Assembly (NCBI RefSeq): GCF_002715865.1
Contig: NZ_CP017696.1
Coordinates: forward strand, 992,001 to 1,056,000
Length of the DNA: 64,000 nucleotides
Direction of reading: 5' to 3'
DNA from: Bifidobacterium asteroides DSM 20089
GTDB taxonomy: Bacteria; Actinomycetota; Actinomycetes; Actinomycetales; Bifidobacteriaceae
Position 1 is the stretch's first letter. Every line of letters begins with the position of its first letter. Under the pieces are notes generated by a model. The model saw only the letters and a list, made by a program, of their open reading frames with translations. It ran no database searches and was not told the origin of the DNA. The position numbers were made by a program, and so were the translations under genes. Below are positions 63,958-64,000 of the stretch, in pieces.

Positions 63958-64000
63958 GATTCCTGACCACTTCCTCTCGATAGTTCTCTCTGTGGTAGAG

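Overview
The window looks like a chromosomal segment of a high-GC Gram-positive bacterium, most likely a Bifidobacterium or close relative (inference, not a database result). The support is the GC-rich coding, two WhiB proteins, CarD, a PdtaS/PdtaR pair with an ANTAR regulator, Pol I with a degenerate proofreading domain, DivIC/DUF501/Ppx downstream of enolase, and gene orders that resemble other actinobacteria: tRNA-Leu-pdtaR-polA, rpsA-coaE-uvrB, carD-ispF, whiB1 facing pdtaS, and whiB2-glycosyltransferase-DUF5719-metallopeptidase. I see no insertion sequence, prophage or CRISPR array. Coding is dense.

Layout. 1-2.6 kb: end of ackA, an inositol-phosphatase-family gene, aroA. 2.7-6.5 kb: tRNA-Pro, then an ABC/MFS efflux cluster with a TetR regulator and two copies of one palindromic operator. 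6.5-12.6 kb: NUDIX, Nif3-like, polA, pdtaR, an unusual tRNA-Leu and a second NUDIX protein. 12.7-21 kb: pyk, terC, uvrB, coaE, rpsA, folD. 21-24 kb: a metal ABC transporter without a binding-protein gene, ispF, carD. 24-28 kb: a two-component system followed by an SOS-controlled umuDC operon. 28-35 kb: comF, a HAD protein, a degenerate metallopeptidase, a secreted DUF5719 protein, a large membrane glycosyltransferase and WhiB2. 35.5-42.4 kb: two LytR-CpsA-Psr proteins, a lone FtsK/EssC-like ATPase, WhiB1 and PdtaS. 42.5-58.4 kb: housekeeping genes (hemolysin III family, greA, FKBP, tRNA-Leu, ppx, divIC, eno, mfd, pth, UPF0182, a glycosyltransferase, a flavodoxin-fold reductase). 58.4-64 kb: a transporter operon behind an M-box RNA, a crcB pair behind a fluoride riboswitch, and a BASS-family transporter.

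The most interesting parts are regulatory. (1) A sequence with the conserved blocks of the M-box (ykoK) magnesium riboswitch precedes a duplicated-permease ABC transporter whose family is normally guessed to carry anions; this makes it a candidate magnesium-linked transport system. (2) umuDC has a LexA box at its predicted start site and a 12-bp inverted repeat that would bury the ribosome binding site only in read-through transcripts. (3) The identical 16-bp LexA box sits inside coaE just upstream of uvrB. (4) A 74-nt tRNA with a leucine CAA anticodon lacks the long variable arm expected of tRNA-Leu. (5) A TetR-type operator appears in both promoters of an efflux cluster.
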